Positions 1-12,384 of a DNA stretch of 64,000 bases are shown here, piece after piece. Origin of the DNA: Bursaphelenchus xylophilus (Eukaryota; Nematoda; Chromadorea; Rhabditida; Aphelenchoididae); NCBI GenBank assembly GCA_904066235.2, contig CAJFCV020000002.1:4092001-4156000 (forward strand), given 5' to 3'. Positions within the stretch are counted from its first letter, which is position 1, and every line of letters begins with the position of its first letter. A program made the position numbers and the translations under genes. The notes beneath the pieces were generated by a model, which was given only the letters and a program-made list of their open reading frames with translations, did no database searches and was not told where the DNA came from.

Positions 1-92
1 AAGAAAGTTTTGGCAAAAATCATAATTTTTTTGGATTATTCAAAAATTTTAATTTGATGTTTTAAGGTGACTAATATGGGGGTATTGCAGAA
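1..92. other. 5' flank of the first gene
   Basis: AT-rich sequence with no coding signal. It ends in TATTGCAG two bases before the first ATG, so it is either an intron or outron ending at a cis- or trans-splice acceptor. Confidence 0.4.
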
Positions 93-756
93 ATGTTGGA
101 GTCTCTAATACCACAACACTTCTGGCCATTTATGGGTCTGGCCATGACCGCGTCTTGGGTTCTCGGACTGAGTATGGTCATGTGCGGCAAGAAGAATAAG
201 GGAGCAAGTGTGGCAATGCCCTCTCCCGCGCAATCCCAGAGCTCGGCTATGAGTAATGTGAAGGTAATTTGATAATAATTTTTTGGGTTTCAGTCTAAAA
301 TCAGATGTGCTTCCAAGAAAATCATGATTTTGCAATCTAACCGGCTTTTTTCAGGAGAAATCTACCGCGAAGCCTGTATCAGCCGCTGCACAGCCAGCCC
401 CGGCGAAGACTCCAACGGTCGAAAAAAAGGTGAGCTGACTTGTTAAAATCTAGTTAAAACCTCAAAAAAAAACTTTTTTTTCACTCCAAATTTTCCCATA
501 ATCCTGAACCTCAAATTTTCAGAAGAGTGAAAAGGAAAAATCCGAGGTGAAGGAAGAGAAACCGGCCAAGGAGAAGTCGGCGAAGAGCAAGAAACCACCA
601 GTCGCCGCGCCCGGCGCACCTAAGTCGATGAGGAGAAAGAAGGACGCGCCTCCGCCAGAGGATAAGAAGGACGAGGAGGAGGATAACGGATACGAGAGCT
701 GTCCCGACATGACTCCCGAGCAGTTGGCCAAGGTCGTGGAGGAGAACCCCAAGTAG
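93..756 (+). CDS. Small lysine-rich single-pass membrane protein, unknown function
   Basis: Three exons, 93-263, 355-429 and 523-756, encode 159 residues; all junctions are phase 0 with GT-AG introns. The first 30 or so residues are hydrophobic (WPFMGLAMTASWVLGLSMVM) and are followed at once by CGKKNK, a positive-inside flank, so a signal anchor or single membrane segment with the tail in the cytosol is likely. The rest is low-complexity and alternates Lys/Glu-rich blocks with Ala/Pro; an acidic DEEEDNGYE stretch precedes the C terminus. The start is preceded by TATTGCAG, a good splice or trans-splice acceptor. A polyadenylation signal AATAAA is at 812-817. I do not recognise the family. The tail looks disordered, so function cannot be read from it. 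The exon boundaries, in-frame closure and poly(A) signal make it a real gene rather than a chance ORF. Confidence 0.7.
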
Positions 757-1960
757 AAGGTGCGGAAAAGGATGGGAAAGCTGACTGTGGTTGACCTTTG
801 GTCCCTTTCCGAATAAACCATTGATCTTCGGTGGGATTATTCTCGCTCGTATACAGTGATATTCTGACGCACGTCAATCCAAAATAGAAGAAAAAAATTC
901 CCGCCCCGTTTTGGCGATTCGTTCAAAACGAAATGTCAAAAAGCATTTTCTTGCCTTTCTTCTTCCTTTTCGAGAAAAAGCAATTATTTCGGGCGAGAAA
1001 AAGTGCCGATAATTTTGCGACATTTCGTCTCTCTTCTAAATCAATCTTTAGTCATCAAAATCCCAAGTAATTTTCATTTTTTTTATTATTCCCGCAATAA
1101 AAATAATTTTCTTACCAGTCAATGGTCTTTGAGCGATCAGGCCGACAGTGTGGGTCAAAGTCTGTCTGATGGCAGTTTTGAAATGGATCTGGAAGCCCTG
1201 TTGTTTCAAAAATCCCAGTGCAAAAACATGTCAAGACTTTTTGGCCCGCCTAATAGCAGCTCTTGCAAAACCAAAATTTTCAATGATGTGGATGGCCTGT
1301 GAAGAACACATGTACTGTATGTAACACTTCTCCAAAAATATTCATGAAAAACTCTTGTCAAAATTATGAAATCGAAGGAAATGCGAAAAGCTGCCACCAA
1401 TAAATTAATAGCAGCGACTTGTAATTGTCAACACCTGTCCCGTATAAATATTTGATGCTCAAATCGGCGGTTAAACTGAAAATACGAGTATTCTGCAATA
1501 ATTTACTTTCTCGAGGCCAGAATTGCTATTCAGAACAATAACGGCAGTGTGGTGGCTTAGTAGGCTGAACGATGTTTCTTTTTGTTTGTGCTTAACATAA
1601 CTATAGGGCTTGTTGTTTCCTGGGTGCATTACTATTTTAAGTAATTTCGTAGCTAGCTAACTTAATTTTTTTATCGAATCAAGTATTAAATTGGAGCCAG
1701 GGAGTTGCCATTTCTGGGGCGTGACGATGCCAAGGCCTGGATTTTTTTTGTGGCTTTAATGGTAGAATGACACAGAGAAAAAGGTAATGATAATTGGCAA
1801 ATTTTTTGTACAATTTTTTGAGAGATTTCGTTAATGCTTCGCAAGATCTACCGTTTTTTGGTTTGGTCGAAAAAAATGGAATTTTGGCCAAAATTCCACG
1901 TGCATGCGCTTATAGCAGAGGCCGTGAATATGAGATGAATACATCGTTTAAACTTCATGC

Positions 1961-2045
1961 TGTAAGCAAACGTTAGCTGATTTCCAAACGAGCCCGCAGG
2001 ATCTCTGCCGTTCTTCTAGCTGCCCGCAAAGTGATTGCCCGCAAG
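1961..2045 (+). repeat. Dispersed repeat, copy 1 (second copy at 11521-11610)
   Basis: The two copies share TGTAAGCAAACGTTAGCTGA and TGCCCGCAA blocks with small differences. Copy 1 ends exactly where the hAT-like element begins (GCCCGCAAG then CAGAGATT), whereas copy 2 continues as GCCCGCAAGTAGTG. Copy 2 therefore looks like a pre-insertion form. Confidence 0.5.
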
Positions 2046-2385
2046 CAGAGATTACCACGGCTCCGGAGCCGGCTCTTGTCTTCGGCTCTGAGCATCTCCG
2101 GTTCCGAGCCGGGAGCCGGACCTGGAGCCGGAAATTTAGGCCCGGCTCCCGAGCCTAAAGTCGGAACCAGGCTTCTCATCGTTCAGAAAAGTAAAAATTT
2201 CGTGACCTTGTTAAACCAACTGCTTTAAAAAATTTGGGTAGGATGTGTTGCGTATTTACGACTTGGCACATTAACGTTGGGCGTGTCATCTCCGGCACTA
2301 ATAACTTTTTGGAAGAATATTTTTTTAAAAAGGTTTTGCATGGGAGCCGGAGCCGGAGCCGAAATTTTGCCCGTGGCAATCTCTA
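2046..2385. mobile_element. Non-autonomous hAT-like element (MITE), copy 1
   Basis: 340 bp. It begins CAGAGATTACCACGG and ends with the near-perfect inverse CCGTGGCAATCTCTA (one or two changes). The interior is built of degenerate GGAGCC/GGCTCC repeats at both ends around an AT-rich core. It is the same family as 43806-44243, with which it shares the core blocks around GTAAAAATTT and GGCACTAATAA. Flanking octamers CCCGCAAG and CATACAAG match at only five of eight positions, so the target duplication has decayed. No transposase is encoded. Confidence 0.7.
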
Positions 2386-3648
2386 CATACAAGCTTATCA
2401 ACGCGTGCGCAAAGTCCACGCGTTGTTAAGAACTGAGCGCGCGCGTGGACTGCGTGCTTGTCAAGCTCATCCAATCTTTCGGCTTAAAACTGCGTTTGCC
2501 TACGCCATTCATGACTTATACATTTCCCAGAAGGCTATTATTATTATTATTATTATTTATTATTGAACGTAACTTCAATTGCTATATTTTTTGATGAAAT
2601 TTATGATGTTTAGTTGCGCTCAAATTATATTCTGTGCAATGACATTATTGAATGCATGTAGTTTACGGGTTCAAAGACGTTGTCGCGAAAATGCTGAAAT
2701 TCGATTAAATGTAAAATTGATTATTTGCTCATTCGAACTAAGTTTATGTTTCTGATGACTAAGCGGATTAAGTGTCCAAAGGGAAACACTTTAACTTTTG
2801 TGGGCACGTCGAGCCTATGTCATTCAATTTCACGAAATTTTAGCAAACATTTTTTGGCTGTTTATCTACAATTCATGCGAAAAACTACTTGTTTTTTGTT
2901 TGTAAATTTTAAAATGTTGTTCTAGGAATCTGGCATGCTTTATTGTTTGAAAAGATTAGTCCAACCTTTTCCAAGTTTTATCAAAATTTGATTTGTGGGA
3001 CCGCTAAATATGTCTGCACAATAACTGGTTGGCTTTTGTTTTTCGCTTTTTTAAGAGAAGTTTCAGTTGGTACAATATCTTGAATCGTATTTGTAAGATA
3101 CGGAAATTATTCTGAAGGTTTGAAGAAAACGTGATTTTTCTAAATTTTTGTCGTTTTTTTGTGAAGAATATTTAAGGGAGCTCCTTGCTCCATGGTAATA
3201 TCATGGAGGTTTAGGTTACAACAATGTTAACCAGGCATTTTCAAGTGATCAAAAACCATTTTTTTAACTCTCAGAACTTTGAAAGCGGTCGATGAATTCA
3301 ACAGATTCGTGAACTTAAATGGACCAGGGAGTTTAGTACATCTGCGGAGGAAAATTTAAATGCCTGCTGCTTATTACCTCCGTCCTTTTTTACCGTGTTT
3401 CCTGCTATCTAATTCAATGTCCATAAAGCCTTAAAAACATGCCCGATTTTCTGTTGCGTTTAGTATAATATAGCTGCTGAATTGGTATGTCAACCCAGAC
3501 ATTATTTACGGCAGAACTGCTAATTAGTTATTAAAGCCATGTTCAACTTTTGTTCCATTCTTTAACCATACATTACTGCCGTTTTTCCCTTTTACAATTT
3601 TTTTTAACTCCAATTTAGATGTTATTCATCAGTTAACGCTCATTTCAG

Positions 3649-5326
3649 ATGACAATAGATAGTCTAGAGCTTATTATTGTATTCGAAAATGTGGCAGAAG
3701 TGTTGGTGTTATCAGTAAATGCGGTGCTCTCAGTCCGGCATTTCTTCCGCCTTAAGCATTGTCATAAACTCGAAACCGCCAACCTGCGGATCATCTTCTG
3801 CTTAAGTGATGTGTACTCGATTACATATGGTGTCACAAGGACCATTCTGTTGTTTGATGAGTACCAAGCGTTTCTGAATTACATCACGTCGGAAACATTG
3901 AAGCGAGTCCGATGTTTCTCGCTTATGTGGATTCTCTATTGGCTGACATTTGTGTCGTTTGAGCGGTTCATCGGGACCGTTTTGATCAGCGATAAGCATG
4001 GGACCATGGAGCGGAAGTGGAGGATTACACTGCTAGTTTCCTGTGTAAGACAAAGTTTTTCACAGAAGTTTATTGTCACACAGCTTAGAATAAGTTTTTT
4101 CTAAGACATATGCGAGTCCCCTAGGTCACGCTTTGCGGAAAAAGGCCGCGAATTTTAGGCCGAAAGTTGGACAGAATGTCTCACTTTTACACCAATTTCG
4201 ATGCGACAAGTCATGCCTACTAGCGTAGGAGGTAATGCTTCCACAAAAAATCTATTTTTTGAAACTGGCAAAGATAGGAACTAATTGTATTTCTCTCTGA
4301 TCGCTCTCCACGTTTCACATAATCCCTCGGCGGTAAAGATCAATCAATATATCGGCTTCCTCTGGAAAGCACGAGCCAAAAGTTTAAAGAATTGATTCGT
4401 GGCGTATGCAAAATTTAAAGAAAATCAATTGCTTTGAAATTAGGGCCTATAGAACCAGTAATTTCAGCATTTCTTGTGCCTTTTTGGGACCATCATCGAT
4501 AAAATACGTAAGTAAACATTGCAGAAAGCGAAACGTCTGTTTCTAGCGGATTTTTATCCTGGCACAACGAACGAGATTCTGGTGCCATCTACCGTGATTC
4601 TTTCGTCCTTTTCTATAGCGGTGAGTGGTCTGTCATGCGCGTAGAAAATCAATTTCTTTTACGCAAAACTCTCGAAGATACGAAGTATTTTTATATCATG
4701 TACTCTCTGGGCTGAATTAACTAGACTCGTGTACATTTTCAGGGTTTTTTCTTGTTGAAGCGCACAAACATCTATTACTATCACACGATGCGGTTTGCCG
4801 GGTTGTCAACGCAATTCAAGGTGAGTTTGAAGCCAGGAACGGTTGTATTTGGATTTCGAAACCCCTGAGCTTGTTTTCTTCAGATTTCACGGAACATTCG
4901 GCTGTTGAATCAGCTCGAAAAATGGTTTATACTTGTGTTTATCGACTTTACCATCACAAACATTGTCATCATTGCCAGCTACGTTGGCGACTACCATGGC
5001 CATACGCCGAACAGGCCAGTGTTTGGGGTATATCTTGTCCTCCTCGCCTTCATGTTCACATTGTCCTCGCTGACAGCGCTCACGCATGACGTTAATCATT
5101 ACGTGAGGTGAGAAGGTGGTTTGCGATCGTGCTCTGCGCATGCTCTTTGAATATTCCGCAGCTGGAATTGGGAATTTCTCGTTTTAGGAAGTCGGTGAAG
5201 CCACAGGACACAAAAGAAGTTGCAATCGTCAATGTTTTGAACCAAAACATTTTCGTGGAAAACACGCCCGAAAACAACTTCAACGCGCTGCAACAAATTT
5301 GGATGGAGACGAAGAGCCAAAAGTAA
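3649..5326 (+). CDS. Sre-like 7TM chemoreceptor, gene 1 of tandem cluster
   Basis: Six exons, 3649-4044, 4468-4507, 4547-4620, 4743-4820, 4884-5107 and 5188-5326, give 316 residues with consistent phases. The start sits directly behind CATTTCAG, a trans-splice-type acceptor. Several hydrophobic segments fit a 7TM receptor. Diagnostic features of the Sre class are an ER pair after TM3 (SFERFIGTVL), the intracellular block MRFAGLSTQFKISRNIRLL before TM6, and a C-terminal ENTPENNFNALQQIWM motif. Nematode Sre proteins are chemosensory GPCRs of ciliated neurons; the ligand is unknown. The 40-nt second exon and its 39-nt following intron are shared with gene 3. At 316 residues it is shorter than gene 2. 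The subfamily call is by motif memory only; Sra or Srab are alternatives. Confidence 0.75.
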
Positions 5327-6189
5327 AACTGCGTCATTTCTCATTTGCACGGGTTCGAAATGAGTGTACTTTCAAGATAAATTAAACATTTCTCATTTTG
5401 CTTTATTTGCCCCGAAGCAGGGTTACGTGGGAGGTTGAATAATATGATACTTCAGATTTTTTTAAAAATACGTATTAATATTAATACATATTAATATTAT
5501 GCTGCGGTTGTTCGTAGAAGGTGGCCGATGGGAATTGGCGGTCGTGAAAGAATCGGCAATCCAGGGAGCCTCCCGCTTCGCTTGTAGCGATCCGTCCATC
5601 CAGTATCGATTGAAGTGAAACGGAATGTCACAACAAAATTTTGTGACGTAAAATTTTTTGTGGGTTTTTTGATGGGAAAATGTTTTTCTTGGAATTATTT
5701 TCTCTTTGTCTATTGTGACGTATTGGCAAAATAAAAAAAGTGGCGAAATTTTGACACCTGTCCTACAATTCGCCAGATGATCTCTGCGACATGCATTGTG
5801 AGAAAACAAAAGCGCACTTTGCACTGTTTTTGTGGCGTTTTCGCAGTGCAGTAAGGGCTTTTTTGAGTGTTGCTCGACCCTGAATTTTTTGCGGTGCATG
5901 TCGCCGAAATGATCACAGATACTCTGCGAACAAAGTAGTAACTACTTTTAAACAGACAGCCCTATGAATTTTGCCGTTGGATCGTTTTCTGCTTCCGCTT
6001 TAGGCAGGGTTTGGCCTCACAGCTGATGTGCTGCCTTCAAGACCGTATTTCACTTCCAAAAACTTTTTTGTACCCTCAAAGAATTAGTCGCCCGGTCCCA
6101 AGATGCTTTTTTACAGCTCAAAAGACATGTTTGTATGTGGTATACTAAATTGTAGGCGCTTTGTATTATACATTAATACTTGAACTCAT

Positions 6190-6306
6190 TCTGTCGCATC
6201 AAAAATCGCATTACCGCCGAGAAAATGAATTGTGTCGTGGCAAAATCAAGTTGATTTTCACTTCAGCGACGCGATTGGCGCGCTCATTATTTTCCCGACA
6301 GACTGA
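6190..6306 (-). mobile_element. MITE of the TCGGGAAAATAATG family, partial
   Basis: The inverse of this block matches the copy at 34211-34355 through most of its length, including an AAGTGAAAATCAACTTGATT stretch. The right end, CATTATTTTCCCGACAGACTG, is intact apart from small changes; the left end is decayed and its boundary is approximate. Confidence 0.5.
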
Positions 6307-7439
6307 TATCAGCGAAAAAAACTAGTATAGTTCTTGGATTGCACGACACATTGAAGACCAATTTCTGCGTTTTTATGAAATCGGACACTAGTTTATGAGG
6401 AGACGCAACAGGTGGAAAAACCTCCCGAAACAAGCGTTGGAAGTTCCGCAAGGGCTTACGGTGCTCGTAGTTGTCATCTATTAGAACGGCTGATGTACTA
6501 AGAGTGTACTTTGGTTTCGTAGATTTTGTACAAATACTTCATACGTCTCAAGTCGGCAGCCACATAGAGCCTAAAAATTCTATTAGCTTCATAGTCGTTT
6601 TTGGTTCGATTGTTATTACAGTCAACCGAAACCATTATGTAATTGGTTTTATGGTAAACTTACAGGTGGCTTAAATGTATGTTTGAAACTCTTGCTTCAA
6701 ATTCAATTCCGCACGAAACTATTTATTACCGTTTGAGGGGAGAAGGGATTTCAGCAAGATTTTCGATTACACCGGTAGTTAACGAATCAACTAAAGTTGT
6801 TTGCGGCGAAAAATATCTCAAGATCTTCGGCCATTTTCTTGGCCAATTGCACTTTACTACCATATCCAACACACATATAATTTTGGTTATGACGACCGTA
6901 CAATGGTACTCAGGGCCGTGAAAACGGAGTTCCATGTAATTAAGTTTTTATATATTATAATACGGCCCTATACTTTGATTTAAACAAGTGATTATGTATA
7001 AATTATACTGTTATTTTACACAATTAGTTTTATGAAACTTTTTCACAAAACTTTTCACGCGCCCGGTGCAAAACGTACATTCTATCAGTTGATGTTTTTC
7101 TCCTTCTTTCTAACTTCGATATAATCTCTTCCATATATGGACAAGCTTGCTGTAAATAATTCATAAAGTTTTGACGCTGTAATCTCCAACAATTCCTTGC
7201 TTAATTGAGTTACGGAACTGGTAGCTCATTTGTAGGCTCCTATTTTAAACACGTTTTCAAATGGAACACGTGCTGAATTTGATGTTCAGATTGTCGTTAA
7301 ACTCGCCTTTCGTCTCTTAAACTCGAGTTTTCAGAGGTAAATCCGTAGATCTTTGTCGAAAGACCGCAAAATGGGAGGACCGGTCGGAGAGAAACGGTTT
7401 TTGGCGACGTCTTTGGGAATTTCGATTGGTTTTTTGCAT

Positions 7440-7667
7440 CATCAGTCTGTCGGGAAAATAATGTTGATTTGTTGCCCCTTGGAATCTCGCCGCGCGCGAT
7501 TCCCATTTTTCGCAGCGACAAATCATTTTTCTCCAAAATTTTTCACGGAATTCAGGACCGCGATATGTCCAGTAGGAATAAGAGCCAGAAATCTGACTTG
7601 ATCCTCGAGGAAAATTAATCTAAATTGTGCCATGTATCATCAACGTATGAGCGTCGCAGTTTGGGCA
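7440..7667. repeat. Composite of two MITE fragments
   Basis: It starts with ATCAGTCTGTCGGGAAAATA (terminus of the family above) and ends with GAGCGTCGCAGTTTGGGCA, which resembles the right terminus of the element at 25343-25769. Neither element is complete. Confidence 0.35.
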
Positions 7668-8114
7668 TCTCACTTGCTAAAACTTACGGTCCTATGTCTT
7701 GTTGTTGAGATGCATCGGCCATAGTCTGAGTATTTAAAGTCCGTTTTACCACATACGATAATGAACGGCATAAGTTCATGCACTACCTGCACAATAACGT
7801 TTTTGCCTCAATATTGTACATACATCGTCCGTCGGGCACACCTTCATTTTTGTTGTTATAAGTAATATACTACAACTTACCGTCAAAGTGTAATTTAATT
7901 TGGTCTCGGCTGTACCGGCCATGGCTAGTCCGTTATGAATTTATTTACACATGTAGTCTTTACTTTGCGTTTTATCGCTGTGCCACTTTTTATCCAATGA
8001 GAGGCTTTTTTGTTCTTCTTCTTGACCATAAAGAAATTTTTTGGTTACATTTTTTTATTTTTTTTTGCGTTGTACTCAGTTAGTTGCTGTATAAATTCCC
8101 TACGTTAAAAAAGC

Positions 8115-8276
8115 TATCAGTTGGTCGGGAAAATAACGGAGGATCGGCGCTCCCCGGAATCGCCCATCATCGCGTTGCGACGGCTGCCGAAGCTGGAGAT
8201 TTGATGCCCCGACTGCACTCTTTTTTCGACGAGAATTTTGCTGCGACGACCCGCCTTATTTTCCCGAAAAACTGAT
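8115..8276. mobile_element. MITE of the TCGGGAAAATAATG family, near-complete
   Basis: 162 bp, with termini TATCAGTTGGTCGGGAAAAT and, inverted, TTATTTTCCCGAAAAACTGATT. The interior is GC-richer than its surroundings and has no coding capacity. Confidence 0.55.
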
Positions 8277-9144
8277 TTCACAAATTCATGAATTACAAAA
8301 GCTACTGGTGCCTTAGTATGCAACAAGTCATTAAATCGGTAAAGGTCTGTTCAGATGCCAATTAATAATTGAGCACCTCACGCGGTTTCATGCCAAAAGC
8401 TATTTAGATTTTTCATTGTACTTTGGATTTGTTACGCAATGATAATTGCAGATATTTGGAAGTAGCAATTGTTCGTTCGTGGAAAACAACAACCCAAACG
8501 TGACGCTGCGATTTTTCCGTGAAATAGCGGAAATTTCGGCACGCGCTTTCCAAGGGGAATATTTGGGGATCTTTATCAGCCTGCCGGGGAAATAATGAGC
8601 ACAATGTGACTGATTGAAATGCAATTTTTCCGCCCCAAAATTCATTTTACCGATTGGGAAACTGAAATTGGGTACATCCCCAGGCCGAGGCTATGAAAAA
8701 AAGGGTAATAAAATTTTTGGTCACCTTGCCGGCGAGGGGTACAATATTTTTCACAAAAAATCAGTCAGCGAAAACCTGCAACTCTAAAAGAAACGACTAA
8801 AAAGAACGAAAACTTTTTTACATTTTTCAGCCTTTCCGGCTCCCTTCACTCTGGGGAGCCAGTAAGGCTCTGTCTGCGCTAGGCGTGAGCTAAAATTTTC
8901 AAAAATTCAACCCACATAGAGAACGTACTCAAAGTTTGAAGGCGCTCGAAACGACGCACTTTTATCACCTTCCTTGTTATTGCACAAATTCTCAGTTTTG
9001 AAATGTATACCTTGTTTTCTCGAGTATTCTACGTTTTCTCTTGCCTCGAACTTCAAAACCTTAAATAATTCCAGAATTAAGAAGCAAATAAAGAATGTAA
9101 TCGAATTTCTGCTAAACTACAATTATCTTTTTTTTGAAACTAAT

Positions 9145-10419
9145 ATGACTGGAAACAACACGACAGCCGTGTTGGCGCTGGATCAGCCGTATGAGAACGG
9201 CTACGTCATCGCGATGATTTTTGTCGAGCTGACAATCCTCTTCAGCACCGTGTTTTTGTCCGCTTTTTATATGTCAACGCAGATTTGCCGTCTAAAAGGC
9301 AGTTCTCGGGGAGTCAATCATCTGTTCGTCATGTCTAATATTGCTGGGATTATGTATGGAGTCACAAGGACTATTTTGGTGTATCACAACTTTTGCAACT
9401 TCACGCTACTTGACGCGTTATGGCTGCAGATTGTAAAGACGGTCAGGGTGGTGGCAATGTCGTGGGCGACGTTTTGGCTTTGCTTCTTTTGCCTGGAGCG
9501 ATACTTTGAGTCCTCGGTTTTCATTGGGAGTGAAACTCCGGGATGCTGCACGTGGAAGGTGGTGATGTTCTCGTGCTATGTGAGTGCTTTGAGAAGCCAA
9601 ACATTTCGCTTGAATTGCTTTCACATGCGGTTTTAAAAACCCTGTTTTTCAGATAGGCCTCAGCATGGGGATGGGAGTTCTTTCCCTTATGCGGATTTAC
9701 GGTGTTTCCTCGGCAATGTATGTGGTGACGCCGACGGAGATGCTCTCTACAATATTTGCGGTTGCGGTAGGCGTTCAAAACATGTGTAATGAAAAGTTTA
9801 GGGTTTTATTGTGTTAAAAAGGGCGCTAATTAACAATTACAAGCGAATTCGGTTCGCGTCATTGTCACGCCAATACGAGGTAAGTGGATTTTCATTCTTA
9901 ATTACTTTTTTTCATTCAATAATTAGTTTATTTTCTTTTAAAAGGGTTTAGTTTCATTTACTTTTGTGGTATTTTCAGCTCTCTCAGAACATTCGAATAC
10001 TCCTTAGGTTCGAATCAACCTATAAAGTCATCGTTTTTGTCCTGTTCCTCTCTCAATTCGCCTTAATCTTCAGCTATGTTGGAGTCGAATACGGCTCGCT
10101 TTCCTTTCAACTCTCCTTCACGGCATACCTCGTCTTCGTCGCAATACTATTCCTCGCCGAAACCGTTGTTATGATCATCATGGACACGGGAGTCAAGATC
10201 TATTTCACGCCGCAGCGACCCACGGAAGTGGTGAACATGTTCGACGAGAATTTGATCGTCGAAAACAATGCGGAGAACAATTTCAACGCTTTGCAACAAA
10301 TCTGGAGGGAACCGGTGTCCAAGCAGCAGGTGAAGCAGCAGCGGCCGCGGCCAAAGTCGCATGCGATACGGAGAACTGTGTCGCCGGAGCGTAACGCGGC
10401 AAAAGATAACTATCTCTAA
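9145..10419 (+). CDS. Sre-like 7TM chemoreceptor, gene 2 of tandem cluster
   Basis: Four exons, 9145-9579, 9653-9766, 9802-9879 and 9979-10419, give 355 residues. An in-frame GTG/TTG extension upstream was not used because the first ATG, followed by a glycosylatable MTGNNTT, fits the short extracellular N terminus of the family. Diagnostic pieces are CLERYFESSVF after TM3, IRFASLSRQYELSQNIRIL before TM6, and ENNAENNFNALQQIW near the end, followed by a basic QQRPRPKSHAIRR tail. What are exons 2 and 3 in genes 1 and 3 are one exon here, and the last exon is undivided, so introns differ between paralogues. A poly(A) signal AATAAA lies at 10452-10457. Role: membrane chemoreceptor with unknown ligand. 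Family assignment rests on motif order, not on a search. Confidence 0.78.
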
Positions 10420-12384
10420 TAAGTATAAGACTGGTCGATAACTTTGTACAAAATAAATCTTTTTCTTTTAAACATTTTTTCTACGAACACTGGACGGGCC
10501 AAAGAGTCCTAACAAGGCGTGGTAAAAAGGGCAAAAATTCAAAGAAAAAACGTCTATGCACTTTATAAAAATACTAATGGAGGGTCAAAATTCATGCCAA
10601 GTTTTGTTGGCTCACATAGTAGAATTGTTCATGACAGAAGCCCTAAGGGTCCAATCATCTTAAAATTTTGTTTTCGTAACCGTCACTTTTCAATTCCTAA
10701 AAATGCTTTATGACGTTTGGCAGGGACAGCCGTGGTATTCAGCAATCTTCGCCGACTCAAAAGTCATGACGGTAAATCTAAAAACAACCATAGACATCTT
10801 GAAAAAAAGCTGTTCCGGTTGCACTGTGAAATGCACGGTGCCAAACTGTCTTGTGATGAAAACCGTACGCACTATTGTGAAAGCAAAAATAAACTCTCAT
10901 GAATATCAACTCAAACAAAAGATGTTCAAACCTCGAATAAAGTAACAGTTCCTGTAGCTCTTCAGTTTGTGCAGGTTTTGCAAAGGACTTGTTTCATTTC
11001 GAAACACAAAAATCTGCCATTTGTAGTTGAAATAACCCCATTAAATCGTCCAACAAAAATATCTCTCAAATGCTAATTCACTGCCTTTTCTGATTGTGTA
11101 GGTTATCTTACATCTTTTCAACTGCAACGACAAGTTTTGAACTAATAAATGAGGGATATTTAAAATAAAAGAACCCCAACTTCCTTGTCTTTTTATAGTT
11201 ATGGGATACTCAGTTGATCTTGGAAGGTTCCTTTTCAGCGCGGCCGACATATTTAACAGCCTTTTTTTTGATGGAGCGCGCAAATTGAAGACAGTCGGCG
11301 AGACGAAAAACTTTTTTTTCTCGTGTCTTTTTCTGCGGAGAAGCTTTACTTTTGAGAAAACACCCCGCGTCGTATGAGTAATCGTTTATGCCGTCGCGAT
11401 TCATGCGGGCATTCACTTTGCGGGCACACGACATTTACCGGTTAAAATTGCAATTTTTCCACATCCAGGAAACTTAATTCGCAGCATCTTACTTCCAAAT
11501 GCATCGTTGGAATTTATTTTTGTAAGTAAACGTTGGCTGATTTCCAAACAGCTAACATTGCTTAGATCTCCGTGGTTATTTTAGCTGCCCGCAAAATGGT
11601 TGCCCGCAAGTAGTGTAGGCCCTGATTTAATATTTTTTACGTATGTTCGTCCCGCTGCCCTCTTGTAAGGGTCCATCCATCTACGGATCTCAGAGGAGGC
11701 ATTGATATCGAGCCTGAGGTTATTGACTATGCCGTCAATGGCAATTAGTCGGAATGTTTACAAGGCGGGCAAAAAATTCTTGACATTTTTGCATGGTGCG
11801 CCGTCGCGGGTAGTACTTGTCGCAGAGCGGCGAGTAAAATTCACAGTGCATCCGAATACACACAGTGCGAAGTGAATTGTTTAGAAAAGGTCAATCAAAG
11901 CGCATTAAAAGGGTAATCAAAACACCGCCGAACCCACCCTCATTTTTTTTGTTGTTGCTTATATGTATCTAATACTACAACTTGCCGTCAAAGTACCTGT
12001 TATCGGTCTAAGTCTCGGTTGTACCGTCCACGCACAGTCAAAGCAAACTTTTTTGCCAATTTCAATCCGGCGACTTTCCGAAAGGACTAGTATACGTCTA
12101 CAGGGGGCGCCACTAGTATAGCTATTTGTCCACCACGACTCCGTTAGCGAGAAAATACCCTCTCCAAGGGAAGGTGAAGGAGTTTTCTTGGTATATTCCT
12201 CACAATTAGCTTCTACGACAATTTAATATCTCTTTTAGTCAACGTCTGTCACAGCTAATATCAAGAATTTTTCACATTCTGTACACAGAAAAACAAAATT
12301 GCGCAATTTATTGTTTTATTCCAGACGGAGTATTGAATTAGCAAGACTGGAGGCGTAACAGGCCCACAAAGCCGGCGCATTACT
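10420..12384. other. Intergenic stretch between receptor genes 2 and 3
   Basis: It holds the second copy of the dispersed repeat (11521-11610). A 74-codon basic minus-strand ORF at 11210-11434 and an 80-codon plus-strand ORF at 10703-10945 are the only ones with any coding look, and both lack splice or family support. Confidence 0.4.
11521..11610 (+). repeat. Dispersed repeat, copy 2
   Basis: Matches 1961-2045 from TGTAAGTAAACGTTGGCTGA through TTGCCCGCAAG. It lacks the hAT-like insertion found immediately after copy 1. Confidence 0.5.

Larger units (their letters stand above)
757..3648. other. Intergenic stretch without a convincing gene
   Basis: Apart from the 3' end of the first gene it holds the hAT-like element at 2046-2385, the dispersed repeat at 1961-2045 and an ATT/TTA microsatellite near 2535-2565. 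ORFs of 60-110 codons run through the GC-rich repeat and have no coding character. The last 200 bases are presumably promoter of the first receptor gene. Confidence 0.5.
5327..9144. other. 3.8-kb intergenic stretch with degraded MITEs
   Basis: No gene could be built. It holds inverted-repeat elements of the TCGGGAAAATAATG family (ends near 6306, 7440 and 8575; full copy at 8115-8276) and a fragment near 7600-7667 related to the element at 25343-25769. A GC-richer block on the minus strand around 5490-5630 is open for 145 codons, but no splice acceptor or homology supports it. Confidence 0.5.

Noticed and set aside
519..877. Minus-strand ORFs of 85-100 codons
   Set aside because: Antisense shadows of the lysine-rich exon of the first gene.
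2050..2370. GGAGCC repeats as a coding repeat or minisatellite
   Set aside because: They are internal to an element with defined inverted ends and a second copy elsewhere; reading frames across them are not conserved between copies.
5462..5899. 145-codon minus-strand ORF
   Set aside because: Only the part at 5490-5630 looks coding; no acceptor, motif or partner exon was found.
11210..11434. 74-codon basic minus-strand ORF
   Set aside because: Short, no homology and no splice or poly(A) support.
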